A stretch of 64,000 bases of DNA from Halovulum marinum (GTDB lineage: Bacteria; Pseudomonadota; Alphaproteobacteria; Rhodobacterales; Rhodobacteraceae). Positions 46,448-56,054 of the stretch are shown in pieces; position 1 is the stretch's first letter, and each line of letters begins with the position of its first letter. The notes below the pieces were generated by a model. It did not search any database. It was not told the DNA's origin and saw nothing but the letters and a program-made list of their open reading frames with translations. The position numbers and the translations under genes were made by a program. The DNA lies in the NCBI RefSeq assembly GCF_009697225.1, contig NZ_WIND01000001.1, positions 124,001-188,000 of the forward strand, written 5' to 3'.

Positions 46448-47348
46448 GCAGACCCGCTGCGGCTTCGTCGCGCTGATCGGCGAGCCGAACGCCGGCAAGT
46501 CGACGCTGCTGAACCGGATGGTCGGGGCCAAGGTCTCGATCGTCACCCACAAGGTGCAGACCACCCGCGCCCGGATCCGCGGCGTCGCGCTGGAAGGGGC
46601 CGCGCAGATCGTCTTCGTCGACACGCCCGGCCTGTTCGCGCCGCGCCGCCGCCTGGACCGGGCGATGGTCAGCGCGGCCTGGTCCGGTGCCGCCGACGCC
46701 GACATCGTCGTGCTGATGGTCGAGGCGCACCGCGGCATCACCGAGGGCGTGGAAAGCATCCTCGAGGCGCTGGCGGAGCGCGTCGGCAAGCCGGTCGTGC
46801 TGGCGATCAACAAGATCGACCGGGTGAAGCGCGAGGCATTGCTGGCGCTGAGCCAGCAACTGAACGCCCGCCGCGATTTCGCCGCGACGTTCATGATCTC
46901 GGCCGAGAAGGGTCATGGCGTCGCCGACCTGAAGTCCTGGCTGGGCGCGCGGATGCCCGACGGCCCCTGGCTCTACCCCGAGGACCAGATCGCCGATCTG
47001 CCGCTGCGGATGATCGCCGCCGAGATCACCCGCGAGAAGCTGACCCTGCGCCTGCACCAGGAACTGCCCTACCAGCTGACGGTCGAGACCGAGCAGTGGG
47101 AGGAACGCAAGGACGGCTCGGTGCGGATCGAGCAGGTGGTCTACGTCGCCCGCCCCGGCCATCGCGGCATCGCGCTGGGCCCCAAGGGCCAGACGATGAA
47201 ACAGGTCGGCACCATGGCCCGGCAGGAGCTGTCCGCGTTCCTGGACCGCAAGGTGCATCTGTTCATCGAAGTGCGGGTGCGCGAGAACTGGCAGAACGAG
47301 GCCGAGCGCTATTCCGAGATGGGGCTGGATTACTCGGACGGCAGCTGA
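46437..47348 (+). CDS. era: GTPase Era
   Basis: An essential GTPase that binds the 3' end of 16S rRNA during small-subunit maturation. The 303-residue protein has G1 GEPNAGKS, G2 around [12 protein letters not shown]3 DTPGLF and G4 NKID. A C-terminal KH domain follows ([39 protein letters not shown] region). ATG 46437 lies within the end of rnc, the usual rnc-era coupling. It closes the rpoZ-to-era run; recO, often next in relatives, is instead at 23.5 kb. Confidence 0.97.
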   Translation: MTDEQTRCGFVALIGEPNAGKSTLLNRMVGAKVSIVTHKVQTTRARIRGVALEGAAQIVFVDTPGLFAPRRRLDRAMVSAAWSGAADADIVVLMVEAHRGITEGVESILEALAERVGKPVVLAINKIDRVKREALLALSQQLNARRDFAATFMISAEKGHGVADLKSWLGARMPDGPWLYPEDQIADLPLRMIAAEITREKLTLRLHQELPYQLTVETEQWEERKDGSVRIEQVVYVARPGHRGIALGPKGQTMKQVGTMARQELSAFLDRKVHLFIEVRVRENWQNEAERYSEMGLDYSDGS

Positions 47349-47371
47349 GCCGGCGCACGGCAGGGGCCGTG

Positions 47372-47392
47372 GCGGCCGCGGCCCGGCCGCCG
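47372..47392 (+). terminator. Terminator-like hairpin between era and the sensor kinase
   Basis: GGCGGCC (47372-47378) pairs with GGCCGCC (47386-47392) around a GCGGCCC loop, in the 49-bp gap between two convergent genes. No T-run on either side. Confidence 0.3.
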
Positions 47393-47397
47393 GCGCG

Positions 47398-48915
47398 TTA
47401 GCCTTGCGCCGCGGCCGGCGCGTGCGCGACGCCCAGCGGAACGCGGATCTGGACCCGGCAGCCGCAGGCGTCGATGTGGCGCTCGAACCGCCCGCCCAGC
47501 CGGCCCTCGATCATGCCCGAGATCAGCCGGCTGCCGAAGCCGACGCGCGCGGTCGGATCGGCGCTCAGCGGCTCGGTCCGTCGTTCGTGCCAGTACAGCA
47601 CCAGATCGCCGGAATCGGCGTCGATCTCGCCGCGGATCATCAGCGCGAGATCGCCGGAGTCGTGATCGCCGTGCTTCAGCGCGTTGGTGGCCAGCTCGTT
47701 CAGGACCAGTGACAGCGGCATCACCATGTCGCTTGCGATCTTCAGCGCCGGCACGTCGACGGGCACCTTCCCGGACTCGGGCACCAGACCGATCGCCTCG
47801 CGGACCAGATCCACAAGCTCGACGGACTGGTCCGCCTCCTGGATCGCCAGCCGGTTGGCGTTGCCGACCGCCGTCAGCCGGCCGAGGAACGCGGCGGACA
47901 GATCCTCGATCGTGGCGGCGCTGCGGGCGCAGTTGCGGTAGATCGAGGCGAGGATCGTGAGGCTGTTGCTGACCCGGTGCGCAAGCTCGCCGCGCAGCGT
48001 CTCGCGGCGTTCCGCCTCGTGCTTGCGCTGGATCGCCAGGCCGATCTGGCTGCCCACGGTCCGCACCAGGCGCAGGATGTCGGGATCGAAACGCGACGCC
48101 TCGGTGCCGAAGAATTCGAGCACCGCGTGGACATTGCCGCCGCGCAGCACCGGCAGGGCTATGCCGCAGGTCAGCCCGGCACCGGAAAAGGCGTCGCGCC
48201 GCGCGAAGCCGAGGTCCGACGCCAGGTCGGGCTGATACACCAGGCTGCCCTCCCGCCACGCGCGGCCGGGCAATCCCTCTCCGTACCCCAAGCGCACCTG
48301 CCGGGTGGCGTCGATCACCGGCGCGAACCGCCGCTCGCTGATGTGCCAGATGTTGCTGGGCACCAGCGTCCGCTCCCGCCCGCTGCCGCGCACGGTGAAC
48401 AGGTGCCCCGCATGCAGCCCGGCCAGCGCGCAGACCTCTTCGAGGCAGAACAGGGTGAAATCCTCGAACGAGATGTCCTCGAGCAGCTTGTCGGCCACCT
48501 GCAGCAGGATTTCGGCCTCGCGGGTGCGCAGTTCCTGTTCGCGGCGGTGGCGCACCTCGGCGGCAAGACTGCGCATGAAACCATAGAAGATCCGCCTGCC
48601 GCCGTCCTCCTTCATCGGGAAGATCGACAGCTCGATCGGGAACCGGTGCCCGTCCCGGTGCCGCGCATCGATGCGGATCCGCGTCTCCAGCACCGGGCCC
48701 TCGCCGGTCCGGTTATAGTGTTCGAGACCGCGCTCGTGCGCCTCGCGGTGTTCGGGCGGCACGATCAGATCGCCCAGCCGGGCACCGATCACCTCGCTTC
48801 GCGACCAGCCGAAGATCTCCTCGGCCGTCCGGTTCCAGGCGGTCACCCGGCCGCATTGGTCCATCCCCACCACCGCGTCGAGCGCGCGGGCAAGAAGGGA
48901 CTCCAGATCGTTCAC
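47398..48915 (-). CDS. PAS-GAF sensor histidine kinase, HWE/HisKA2 type
   Basis: A 505-residue soluble sensor kinase. GTG 48915 is chosen because AGGAGGGCTGCG precedes it. Domains: PAS (about 5-115: ALDAVVGMDQCGRVTAWNRTAEEIFGWSRSEVIGARLGDLI, then HRDGHRFPIELSIFP), GAF (about 150-310), and a kinase core with the phosphoryl histidine in RGELAHRVSNSLTIL and the Asn in LSLVLNELATNALKHG. The WHER motif (YWHERRTEPL) identifies the HWE-like group common in alphaproteobacteria. No response regulator is adjacent. PhyR-type general stress signalling is one possible output, but that is inference. Confidence 0.88.
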   Translation of the reverse strand: MNDLESLLARALDAVVGMDQCGRVTAWNRTAEEIFGWSRSEVIGARLGDLIVPPEHREAHERGLEHYNRTGEGPVLETRIRIDARHRDGHRFPIELSIFPMKEDGGRRIFYGFMRSLAAEVRHRREQELRTREAEILLQVADKLLEDISFEDFTLFCLEEVCALAGLHAGHLFTVRGSGRERTLVPSNIWHISERRFAPVIDATRQVRLGYGEGLPGRAWREGSLVYQPDLASDLGFARRDAFSGAGLTCGIALPVLRGGNVHAVLEFFGTEASRFDPDILRLVRTVGSQIGLAIQRKHEAERRETLRGELAHRVSNSLTILASIYRNCARSAATIEDLSAAFLGRLTAVGNANRLAIQEADQSVELVDLVREAIGLVPESGKVPVDVPALKIASDMVMPLSLVLNELATNALKHGDHDSGDLALMIRGEIDADSGDLVLYWHERRTEPLSADPTARVGFGSRLISGMIEGRLGGRFERHIDACGCRVQIRVPLGVAHAPAAAQG

Positions 48916-49080
48916 CGCAGCCCTCCTGTCAGCATCGAACCTGAGTATTCCTGCCGGCACGCGCTGTCGAGCCGAAACGGGCCCTGCCACCGAGGATGGC
49001 GATGCATCGCCGCGCGCCCTTTCGCGGCGTGGCGTTCTGTGCTTTCAGGCGCGGATGAAACAGCGCAGCATTTTCCGGTC

Positions 49081-49410
49081 ATGACCCGCGTCACCGCCGA
49101 TTTCTGGGTCCGCGCCTACCTGGCGCGGCTGCGGCTTGCGGACATTCCCGCCTTCGTCGTCGCCAGCGGCGACGCCACCGCCGGCGCGGTTCTGGTGAAG
49201 CTGAACACGCTCGACGGGCAGGCCCGGCTGTTCCAGCGGCAGTTCGGGATGGACGGCGTGCGGATGTGGGGCCTGCTGGCCGAGGGCGAGGAGGCCGAGG
49301 TCGACGCCGCCGCCGCCCGCCAGCGCGGTTTCGATCCGGACCTGTGGGTGATCGAGGTCGAGGACCGGCAGGGGCGCACGCTGCTCGACCAGCCGGGTCT
49401 GGCGGACTGA
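49081..49410 (+). CDS. DUF1491 family protein
   Basis: A 109-residue cytosolic protein: MTRVTADFWVRAYLARLRLADIPAFVVASGDATAGAVLVKLNTLDGQARLFQRQ and RGFDPDLWVIEVEDRQGRTLLDQPGLAD. This matches DUF1491, a small alphaproteobacterial family of unknown function. ATG 49081 is the first start in frame. It stands alone between two leftward genes; the 165-bp gap upstream holds a divergent promoter region for it and the sensor kinase. Confidence 0.85.
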   Translation: MTRVTADFWVRAYLARLRLADIPAFVVASGDATAGAVLVKLNTLDGQARLFQRQFGMDGVRMWGLLAEGEEAEVDAAAARQRGFDPDLWVIEVEDRQGRTLLDQPGLAD

Positions 49411-49546
49411 GCGGCCGGATCGGGATCGAAGCCGCGCCGGCCGGCGGCGACCGACACTGACCCAGGTGCGATATCGCGCAGGCCCGCAATTCTCGTAGTC
49501 AGCTCGCCGCTACGCGGATCGTCCCGGGGTTGCCGCGCGGACCGTC

Positions 49547-49568
49547 CGCCCGGCGTCGCCGCCGGGCG
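49547..49568 (+). terminator. Terminator-like hairpin between DUF1491 and TIGR02302 genes
   Basis: CGCCCGGCG (49547-49555), TCGC loop region and CGCCGGGCG (49560-49568): a perfect 9-bp stem in the 180-bp convergent gap. Lacks a T-run; may serve both directions. Confidence 0.4.
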
Positions 49569-49590
49569 CGGCTGCGGCGCAGGCGCGGCG

Positions 49591-52197
49591 TCAGAACCGG
49601 TCGAGCAGGCGGCGCAGGTAATCGAGTTCCTCGGTCGGGCGGGACTGCTCGCCGGCGCGGCGGCGGATCTCGTCGAACAGCTCGCGCGCGCGCTGCATGG
49701 CGTCGACACCGGGCAGCATGTTCTCGTCGGAGCGGATGTTGCCGCGCGCCCCCGACGGCCGGCCCAGCGGGTCGCGGTTGTCGTTGGCATAGCCCTCGCC
49801 CGGCTGCTCGCCCATGTTGCCCTGGTTCTGCTGCGCCTGCTGCATTTCCTCGCCCAGCCCGCGGATGCCGTCGCGCAGCGCGTCCATCACGTCGGCCTGT
49901 CGGTCGAGCGCGCCGCTCAGGTCGCCCTCGTCCAGCCGGTCGCGGGCCTGGCCCATGCTGTCCTCGGCGTCGCCCAGGCGCTCGCGTGCGTCGGCGCCCT
50001 CCTCGGTGCCGGGCGCCGGCAGGCGGCCGCGCAGCCCGTCGAGCATCTGGCGCAGCGCTTCCTGCCGCTCGGCCAGCTGTTCGGCCGACAGGCCCGGCTG
50101 GCCGTCCTGCCCCGGCTGGCTCGGCATCGGCTGCTGCCCCGGCTGACCGGGCTGGTTCTGCCCCAGCTGTCCCTGCCCCGGCATCTGCGGCTGGCCCTGC
50201 TGACCCGGCTGGCCCTGGTTGAACTGGCGCTGCAGTTCCTGGAAGCTGTCGTCGGCGAGACCCTGCTGCTGGCGCAGCGTGTCCTGCAGCTCCTGCATCA
50301 TCTGCTGGCCCTGCTGGCCCTGACCGCCGCGCTGCACCTGCATCTGCAGGTTCTCCAGCATCTGTCGCAGCTGTTCCAGCAGCGCCTGCGCCTGTTCCTG
50401 CTGGCCGCTCTCCGCCAGTTCCTGGATCCGGTCCAGAAGCTGCTGCAGCTGGTCCTGGCTCAGCTGCATCTGGTTCTGCTGGTCCTGCTGCGCCATGTCA
50501 TCGGCATTGCGCAGCGCCTCCTGCGCCAGCTGCTGCATGTAGTCCTGCATCGCCTGGCGCAGCTCTTCCATCAGCTGCGCGATCTCGTCGTCGGTGGCGC
50601 CGTTGCGCAGCGCCTCGGACAGCCGGTCCTGCGCCCGGCGCAGGCGCTCGCGCGCGTCCGACAGGGTGCCGTCCTCGATCGCAAGCGCGGCATTCCACAA
50701 CAGCTCGGCGACATCGTCGCGCTCGGCGGCGGAAAGCTCGCCGTCCTCGCGCGCGTAACCCAGCCGGCGCAGCGCCATGCGCACCAGCATGAACGCCGTC
50801 GGGCCGGTGAAGATGTCCTCGGGCGCGTGGGTGATGGTGCGCAGCATCATGTCGACGCGCGGCGCGTTCTCGCGGTTCCACAGCAGGTCGCGGCGCTGTT
50901 CCAGCACCGCCCGCGCCAGCGGGTCGAAGAAGCTGCGGCCGGGCAGCGTCACGTCGCCGGCTTCGGCCTCGGCGGTCTGCTCGGCGGCGTCGAACACCTG
51001 CAGCTCGATGGTGACCGGCAGCCCGGACCAGGGATGCCGCGACAGATCCTCGACCAGGGTTTCGTCGATCCGGTCGGTGTCGCCGGTCAGCGGCAGCGGC
51101 AGGTCCAGCACCAGCGCCTCGCGCGGCTCGGGCGCTGCGTCGAGGCCGAAGCGGCGGTCCACCGCGTCCAGGTCCAGGGTGATGCGGGCGGTGCCGCCGG
51201 CGACGCCATAGTCGTCGCTGGCGCTGTAGGCCAGTTCCATCGCCCCCGAGACGTTCTGCGTCACCTCCTCGGCGAAGGCCACGTCCGGCGGCTGGTCGGG
51301 CAGGATCGAGACCTGCCATTCCGCCAGCTCGCGCCCCTGCTGGGTCAGGCCGAACGCCCCGGGCCGCCGCGCCTCGAACGTGGTCGACAGGATGCCCTCG
51401 GCGATCGGCTCCAGCCCGGCGCCGGCGCCGGAGACGCTTTCGCTCAAGGCGAAGCCGGCCTCGCCGCCGTAGACCCGGACGGTGATCTCGGTGCCGATCG
51501 GCAGCTCCAGGTCGCGCGGCCGGTCCTCGGTCAGGTAGACCGTCGGCCGGCCGGTGTAGGCCGGCGGGTTGGCCCACGCCTCGTAGCTGGGTCCGGCGGC
51601 GATGTCGGCGACGGACGGCCCGCCGGGGCCGACCGGCACTGCCAGTTCGACCGGCGCCGGCGCCCGCGCGAACAGCGCGGCGGCGATGATCGCGACCAGC
51701 GCCAGAAGGCGCAGCGCCCAGGGATCGCGCGACGAGACCCGCAGGTCGGGCCGCGCGGCGCGCGCCGCGGCGGCGCGCTCGGCCATGCGTTCCAGGTGCC
51801 GCGCCCACAGCGCCTGCGTGCCGGGGTCGTTCGCGCCGATGGCGATCCGGTCCTGCAGCGCCGAGATCGGCCGCCCCGGCAGCCGCGCGTCCAGCCGCGC
51901 CACCGCCTCGGCCCGCGTCGGCCAGCGGAAGCCGCGCGCGCCGCGCCACAGCGCGACCAGCAAGGCCAGACCCAGCAGCACCAGCGCCGCCAGCGCCCCC
52001 ACCGGGCCGATCGCCGCCAGCACGCCGAACGCCCAGACCGCGCCCGCCAGCATCGCCAGCGTCGCCACCGGCCAGAATCCGCGCACGACGCGCTCCGCCG
52101 CCAGCGCCCGGCGCGCCCGGCGGATCTGCGTCGCCAGCCGCGCCTCGGCGGTCGCGATGGGGTCGTCGGTCGTGGTGGGGTCTTCGGGGGTCTGCAT
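49591..52197 (-). CDS. TIGR02302/DUF4175 family protein with Gln/Gly/Pro-rich region
   Basis: An 868-residue membrane-anchored protein. Two hydrophobic segments near residues 45-75 and one near 145-165 precede a large extracytoplasmic region. Core strings fit TIGR02302 as I know it: SYEAWANPPAYTGRPTVYL, LPDQPPDVAFAEEVTQNVSGAMELAYSASDDYGV and PFDLPL-like VLDLPLPLTGDTD. Residues about 565-702 are extraordinarily rich in Gln with Gly and Pro (QQDQQNQMQLSQDQ, GQPGQQGQPQMPGQGQ), then a helical C-terminus. Function is unknown. GGAGGCAGCG precedes ATG 52197. It is 41 bp downstream of lysA, in the same transcription unit. Confidence 0.88.
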   Translation of the reverse strand: MQTPEDPTTTDDPIATAEARLATQIRRARRALAAERVVRGFWPVATLAMLAGAVWAFGVLAAIGPVGALAALVLLGLALLVALWRGARGFRWPTRAEAVARLDARLPGRPISALQDRIAIGANDPGTQALWARHLERMAERAAAARAARPDLRVSSRDPWALRLLALVAIIAAALFARAPAPVELAVPVGPGGPSVADIAAGPSYEAWANPPAYTGRPTVYLTEDRPRDLELPIGTEITVRVYGGEAGFALSESVSGAGAGLEPIAEGILSTTFEARRPGAFGLTQQGRELAEWQVSILPDQPPDVAFAEEVTQNVSGAMELAYSASDDYGVAGGTARITLDLDAVDRRFGLDAAPEPREALVLDLPLPLTGDTDRIDETLVEDLSRHPWSGLPVTIELQVFDAAEQTAEAEAGDVTLPGRSFFDPLARAVLEQRRDLLWNRENAPRVDMMLRTITHAPEDIFTGPTAFMLVRMALRRLGYAREDGELSAAERDDVAELLWNAALAIEDGTLSDARERLRRAQDRLSEALRNGATDDEIAQLMEELRQAMQDYMQQLAQEALRNADDMAQQDQQNQMQLSQDQLQQLLDRIQELAESGQQEQAQALLEQLRQMLENLQMQVQRGGQGQQGQQMMQELQDTLRQQQGLADDSFQELQRQFNQGQPGQQGQPQMPGQGQLGQNQPGQPGQQPMPSQPGQDGQPGLSAEQLAERQEALRQMLDGLRGRLPAPGTEEGADARERLGDAEDSMGQARDRLDEGDLSGALDRQADVMDALRDGIRGLGEEMQQAQQNQGNMGEQPGEGYANDNRDPLGRPSGARGNIRSDENMLPGVDAMQRARELFDEIRRRAGEQSRPTEELDYLRRLLDRF

Positions 52198-52238
52198 CGC
52201 TGCCTCCAGCCACGGCGAAGCCGGGTCTCGGGCCCGAT

Positions 52239-53507
52239 TCACTCCAACCAATGGGGGATGGTATCGCGTGAGAGCATTTCGTCAAAGCTCGGCCGGGCAC
52301 GCACCACGGCGAATTGATCCCCGCGCACCAGCACCTCGGGCACCAGCGGGCGCGAATTGTACTCGGACGCCATCACCGCGCCATAGGCCCCGGCCGAGCG
52401 GAACGCCACCAGATCGCCCGCGGCAAGCGGCGGCAGGTTGCGCGCGCGGGCGAAGGTGTCGCCGGTCTCGCAGACCGGGCCGACCACGTCCATCGGGCGC
52501 GGCGCGACGCCCGGCGCGGGCTCGACCAGCGGCACGATGTCGTGGTGCGCGTCGTACATCGCCGGGCGCACCAGATCGTTCATCGCCGCGTCGAGGATCA
52601 GGAAATCGCGGCCCTCGCCGTGCTTGACGTAGATCACCTTCGACACCAGCAGCCCGGCGTTGCCGGCGATCAGCCGGCCCGGCTCGATCTCGATCTCGGC
52701 GTCAAGATCGCCCACCGTCTCGCGCACCACGCGGCCGTAGTCGAACGGCAGCGGCGGCGCGGTGTTGCTGGCCTCGTAGGGAATGCCGAGCCCGCCGCCA
52801 AGGTCGATGCGGCCGATCCGGTGGCCGTCGGCGCGCAGCGCGCGCACCAGTTCGGCGACGCGGGTGAAAGCGGCGCGGTACGGCTCCAGCTCGGTCAGCT
52901 GCGAGCCGATGTGCACGTCGACGCCGACCACCGCGATCCCCGGCAGCGCGGCGGCGCGGGCGTAGACCTCGCGCGCGCGGGCGATGGGAATGCCGAACTT
53001 GTTCTCGGACTTGCCGGTGGCGATCTTGGCGTGGGTTCTGGCGTCCACGTCCGGGTTCACCCGGATCGCGATCGGGGCGGTGGCGCCGATCGCGACGGCG
53101 ACCCGGCTGAGCAGTTCCAGTTCCGGCTCGCTCTCGACATTGAACTGGCGGATGCCGCCGGTCAGTGCCGTGCGCATCTCGCCTTCGGTCTTGCCGACGC
53201 CCGAGAACACGATCCGCGCGCCCGGCACGCCGGCGGCCTGCGCCCGCGCGTACTCGCCGCCCGAGACCACGTCCATGCCGGCGCCCAGCCGCGCCAGCGT
53301 GCGCAGCACCGCCTGGTTCGAGTTCGCCTTCATCGCGTAGCAGATCAGGTGGTCCAGACCGTCCAGCGCCTCCTGGAACACGCGGTAGTGCCGCTCCAGC
53401 GTGGCGGTGGAGTAGACGTAGAACGGCGTGCCGACCTGCGCGGCGATCTCGGCCAGCGGCACGTCCTCGGCCATCAGCTGTCCGTCGCGGTAGAGAAAGT
53501 GATCCAT
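52239..53507 (-). CDS. lysA: Diaminopimelate decarboxylase
   Basis: PLP enzyme giving L-lysine from meso-diaminopimelate. The 422-residue alanine-racemase-fold protein has Lys60 in ICYAMKANSN (PLP Schiff base), HIGSQL, the phosphate-binding GGGLGIPY, EPGRLIAGNAG, the substrate loop CETGDTFA and the C-terminal AGAYGAVMASEYNSRP. Full length. It starts 5 bp from the DUF2834 stop. The order argH - lptM-like - two small membrane proteins - lysA - TIGR02302 is a compact leftward cluster, as in relatives. Confidence 0.96.
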   Translation of the reverse strand: MDHFLYRDGQLMAEDVPLAEIAAQVGTPFYVYSTATLERHYRVFQEALDGLDHLICYAMKANSNQAVLRTLARLGAGMDVVSGGEYARAQAAGVPGARIVFSGVGKTEGEMRTALTGGIRQFNVESEPELELLSRVAVAIGATAPIAIRVNPDVDARTHAKIATGKSENKFGIPIARAREVYARAAALPGIAVVGVDVHIGSQLTELEPYRAAFTRVAELVRALRADGHRIGRIDLGGGLGIPYEASNTAPPLPFDYGRVVRETVGDLDAEIEIEPGRLIAGNAGLLVSKVIYVKHGEGRDFLILDAAMNDLVRPAMYDAHHDIVPLVEPAPGVAPRPMDVVGPVCETGDTFARARNLPPLAAGDLVAFRSAGAYGAVMASEYNSRPLVPEVLVRGDQFAVVRARPSFDEMLSRDTIPHWLE

Positions 53508-53511
53508 CGGT

Positions 53512-53829
53512 TCAGTCCAGGGGGCGCGAGCGCAGGAAAAGATACAGGGGCAGCCCGCAGGACACCCCGACGAGAAAGGTTGCCGGGATCGCCGCCAGCG
53601 ACAGCCAGTCGCGGCGCACCGTCGCCTCGGCGATGACGAACACGGTCAGCGCCACCGCGGCGATCGTCAGGTCCCAGACCAGCCCCGAGGTCGCGGCGTT
53701 GGCGTGCCAGGCAGCTAGCATCGCCGCCGGCGACCAGCCGTTGACCGCCAGCCAGCCGACGAAATAATACGTCGGCAGCGCCGTGCCGATCAGCGTCAGG
53801 GCCAGATAGGTGATGCGGAGCGCGGACAT
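53512..53829 (-). CDS. DUF2834 family small membrane protein
   Basis: A 105-residue protein with three hydrophobic segments (ITYLALTLIGTALPTYYFVGWL, LVWDLTIAAVALTVFVIAEA, LAAIPATFLVGVSCGLPLYLFL). The TYYFVGWLAVNGW...SGLVWDLTIAAVAL pattern is that of DUF2834. ATG 53829 is chosen over an upstream frame start at 53889 because the membrane protein begins right after it. Function unknown; it lies 5 bp upstream of lysA. Confidence 0.75.
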   Translation of the reverse strand: MSALRITYLALTLIGTALPTYYFVGWLAVNGWSPAAMLAAWHANAATSGLVWDLTIAAVALTVFVIAEATVRRDWLSLAAIPATFLVGVSCGLPLYLFLRSRPLD

Positions 53830-53906
53830 GGGGCGGACCTGGGGGCTGTGGGACCAGCGCGGCGTAGCTTGGCCCCGGCGCGCGGTCAACCCTGAGGGAT
53901 CGACGG

Positions 53907-54218
53907 CTAGAGCATGACCGCGTAGGCGAAGATCGCACCGACCACCGGCATCACCAGCGGTAGGGTGCGCGAGATCAGCACCTCGTCCTCGGCCGCCAGG
54001 CAGTTGCGGTCCACGCCGCGCACGATCTGCCGGCGTCGCACCAGCCCCTCGAACACGCGCGCCACCAGCGGCCCCGAGGTGGTCAGGATCGCGACCACGG
54101 TAAGGTGCACGCCCCGGTTGCTGACCGCGAAGCAGTAGACGATCATCAACGCGATGGTGGCGAGGATGAGCAGCGAGCCGACGATCAGGACGGAAGCGAT
54201 TTCCTTGCGGATGTTCAT
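53907..54218 (-). CDS. Two-helix membrane protein, unknown function
   Basis: A 103-residue protein with hydrophobic segments at about residues 8-30 (SVLIVGSLLILATIALMIVYCFAV) and 86-102 (LPLVMPVVGAIFAYAV), and a basic/acidic cytoplasmic loop between (RRRQIVRGVDRNCLAAEDEVL). I do not recognise the family. ATG 54218 is the first start. It lies between the LptM-like gene and the DUF2834 gene on the same strand, with 77- and 237-bp gaps, so it may have its own promoter. No other feature is seen in the 237-bp gap. Confidence 0.6.
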   Translation of the reverse strand: MNIRKEIASVLIVGSLLILATIALMIVYCFAVSNRGVHLTVVAILTTSGPLVARVFEGLVRRRQIVRGVDRNCLAAEDEVLISRTLPLVMPVVGAIFAYAVML

Positions 54219-54455
54219 GGGCCGGGCCTCGGGCTCGCTGCGGGCGACGTCAGGGTATCAAACCCGCGCGCGCACGCGATAATCACGCTTTTGACGGAAT
54301 TGTTTCGCCTGCCGCGTCGGCCGGCAGCCCGGTGGCCGGGGCACGGCGCGCGGCCAGCCCTCAGGTACCCGATCCCGACAGCCCGAAACCGCCGGCGGCG
54401 CCCACTTCGCGCGCCGCGGTCAGCCTCGTCGCGGCCCGTCGCCGGGCTCGCCGCC

Positions 54456-54626
54456 TCAGTCCGTGCGCTGCTCGTAGGTCACGCCCAGGCCCGCGCTGCC
54501 CGAGATCGACAGATCGAAGCGCGGCTCGGTCGCGGCAACCGATGTGCCGCCGGGCACCGGCGCCGGGTCGCCCTTGATGCCGCAGGCCGACAGGGCCAGC
54601 ACGGCGGCGAGGATCAGGCGGGTCAT
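54456..54626 (-). CDS. lptM: LptM-like small lipoprotein
   Basis: A 56-residue lipoprotein: signal [15 protein letters not shown] ends in the lipobox, and the mature chain begins [13 protein letters not shown]. CGxKGxxxxP is the hallmark of LptM (formerly YifL), which assists maturation of the LPS translocon LptD-LptE in the outer membrane. Enterobacterial lptM also sits near the lysine/DAP genes, matching the position between argH and lysA here. ATG 54626 overlaps the argH stop as ATGA behind GAAGGAGAGACTGGG. The tail beyond residue 30 is variable in the family. Confidence 0.75.
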   Translation of the reverse strand: MTRLILAAVLALSACGIKGDPAPVPGGTSVAATEPRFDLSISGSAGLGVTYEQRTD

Positions 54627-56014
54627 CCCAGTCTCTCCTTCCAGGCGTCGATCTGCGCGCGCACGTTGGCCGGCGCGGTGCCGCCAAGGCTGGTGCGGCT
54701 GGCCACCGAGTTGTCCACGCCGAGCACGCCGAACACCGCGTCGGTGATGCCGTCGTGCACGGCCCGCATCTCGTCCAGGGTCAGCCCGTCCAGATCGCAG
54801 CCCTTGTCCTCGGCGGCCTTGACCAGCGCGCCGGTGACATGGTGCGCCTGCCGGAACGGCATGTCCAGCGCCCGCACCAGCCAGTCGGCCAGGTCGGTCG
54901 CGGTGGAAAAGCCGGACCCGGCAGCGGCGGCCAGCGCGGCGCGGTTGGCGGTCATGTCGCCGACCATGCCGGTCATCGCCGCCAGCGCCAGCATCAGGCT
55001 GTCGGCGGCGTCGAAGACCGGCTCCTTGTCCTCCTGCATGTCCTTGGAATAGGCCAGCGGCAGGCCCTTCATCACCGTCATCAGGGTGACGTTCGCACCG
55101 AAGATCCGGCCGATCTTGGCGCGGATCAGCTCGGCCGCATCGGGGTTCTTCTTCTGCGGCATGATCGACGAGCCGGTCGAGAACCGGTCGGACAGCGCCA
55201 CGAAGCGGAACTGCGCCGAGGACCAGATCACCAGTTCCTCGGCCATGCGCGACAGGTGCATCGCGCAGATCGAGGCGGCGGCCAGGAATTCCAGCGCGAA
55301 GTCGCGGTCCGACACGGCATCGAGCGAGTTCGCCATCGGCCGGTCGAAGCCCAGCGCCTGCGCCGTCATCTGCCGGTCGATCGGAAACGAGGTGCCGGCC
55401 AGCGCCGCGGCGCCCAGCGGGCTTTCGTTCATCCGCCTGCGCGCGTCGGCGAAGCGGGCGCGGTCGCGGGCGAACATCTCGACATAGGCCAGCATGTGGT
55501 GGCCCCAGGTCACCGGCTGCGCCGTCTGCAGATGGGTGAAGCCGGGCATCACCCAGTCGGCGCCGGCCTCGGCCTGGGCCAGCAGCGCGCGGATCAGCGC
55601 CTCGAGCCCGGCGTCGACGGCGTCGCACTGCTCGCGCACCCACAGCCGGAAGTCGGTCGCCACCTGGTCGTTGCGCGAACGGGCGGTGTGCAGCCGCCCG
55701 GCAGGCTCGCCGATCAGCTCGCGCAGGCGCGACTCCACGTTCATGTGGATGTCCTCCAGCGCGGTCGAGAAGGCGAAGTCGCCGCGCTCGATTTCTGACA
55801 ACACCGTGAGCAGCCCTTCCCGGATCGCCTCGGCGTCGCTATCGGTCAGGATACCGCACGCCGCCAGCATCGCCGCGTGGGCGCGGCTGCCCGCGATGTC
55901 CTGGGCCGCCAGCCGCCGGTCGAAACCGATCGAGGCGTTGATCGCCTCCATGATCGCGTCCGGCCCGGCGGCAAAGCGTCCGCCCCACATCTGGTTGCTG
56001 GCAGTGTCCGACAT
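54623..56014 (-). CDS. argH: Argininosuccinate lyase
   Basis: Final step of arginine synthesis, releasing fumarate. The 463-residue protein reads [44 protein letters not shown], with [37 protein letters not shown] and the fumarase-superfamily signature [19 protein letters not shown]. Full length. ATG 56014 is chosen on homology; upstream frame to 56488 is unrelated. Divergent from the TlpA-type gene with only 40 bp between starts, so the two promoters must overlap. Confidence 0.96.
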   Translation of the reverse strand: MSDTASNQMWGGRFAAGPDAIMEAINASIGFDRRLAAQDIAGSRAHAAMLAACGILTDSDAEAIREGLLTVLSEIERGDFAFSTALEDIHMNVESRLRELIGEPAGRLHTARSRNDQVATDFRLWVREQCDAVDAGLEALIRALLAQAEAGADWVMPGFTHLQTAQPVTWGHHMLAYVEMFARDRARFADARRRMNESPLGAAALAGTSFPIDRQMTAQALGFDRPMANSLDAVSDRDFALEFLAAASICAMHLSRMAEELVIWSSAQFRFVALSDRFSTGSSIMPQKKNPDAAELIRAKIGRIFGANVTLMTVMKGLPLAYSKDMQEDKEPVFDAADSLMLALAAMTGMVGDMTANRAALAAAAGSGFSTATDLADWLVRALDMPFRQAHHVTGALVKAAEDKGCDLDGLTLDEMRAVHDGITDAVFGVLGVDNSVASRTSLGGTAPANVRAQIDAWKERLG

Positions 56015-56054
56015 GAATGACCCCGGTCGAGAGCTGAGACAAAGGCAGGCCCGC

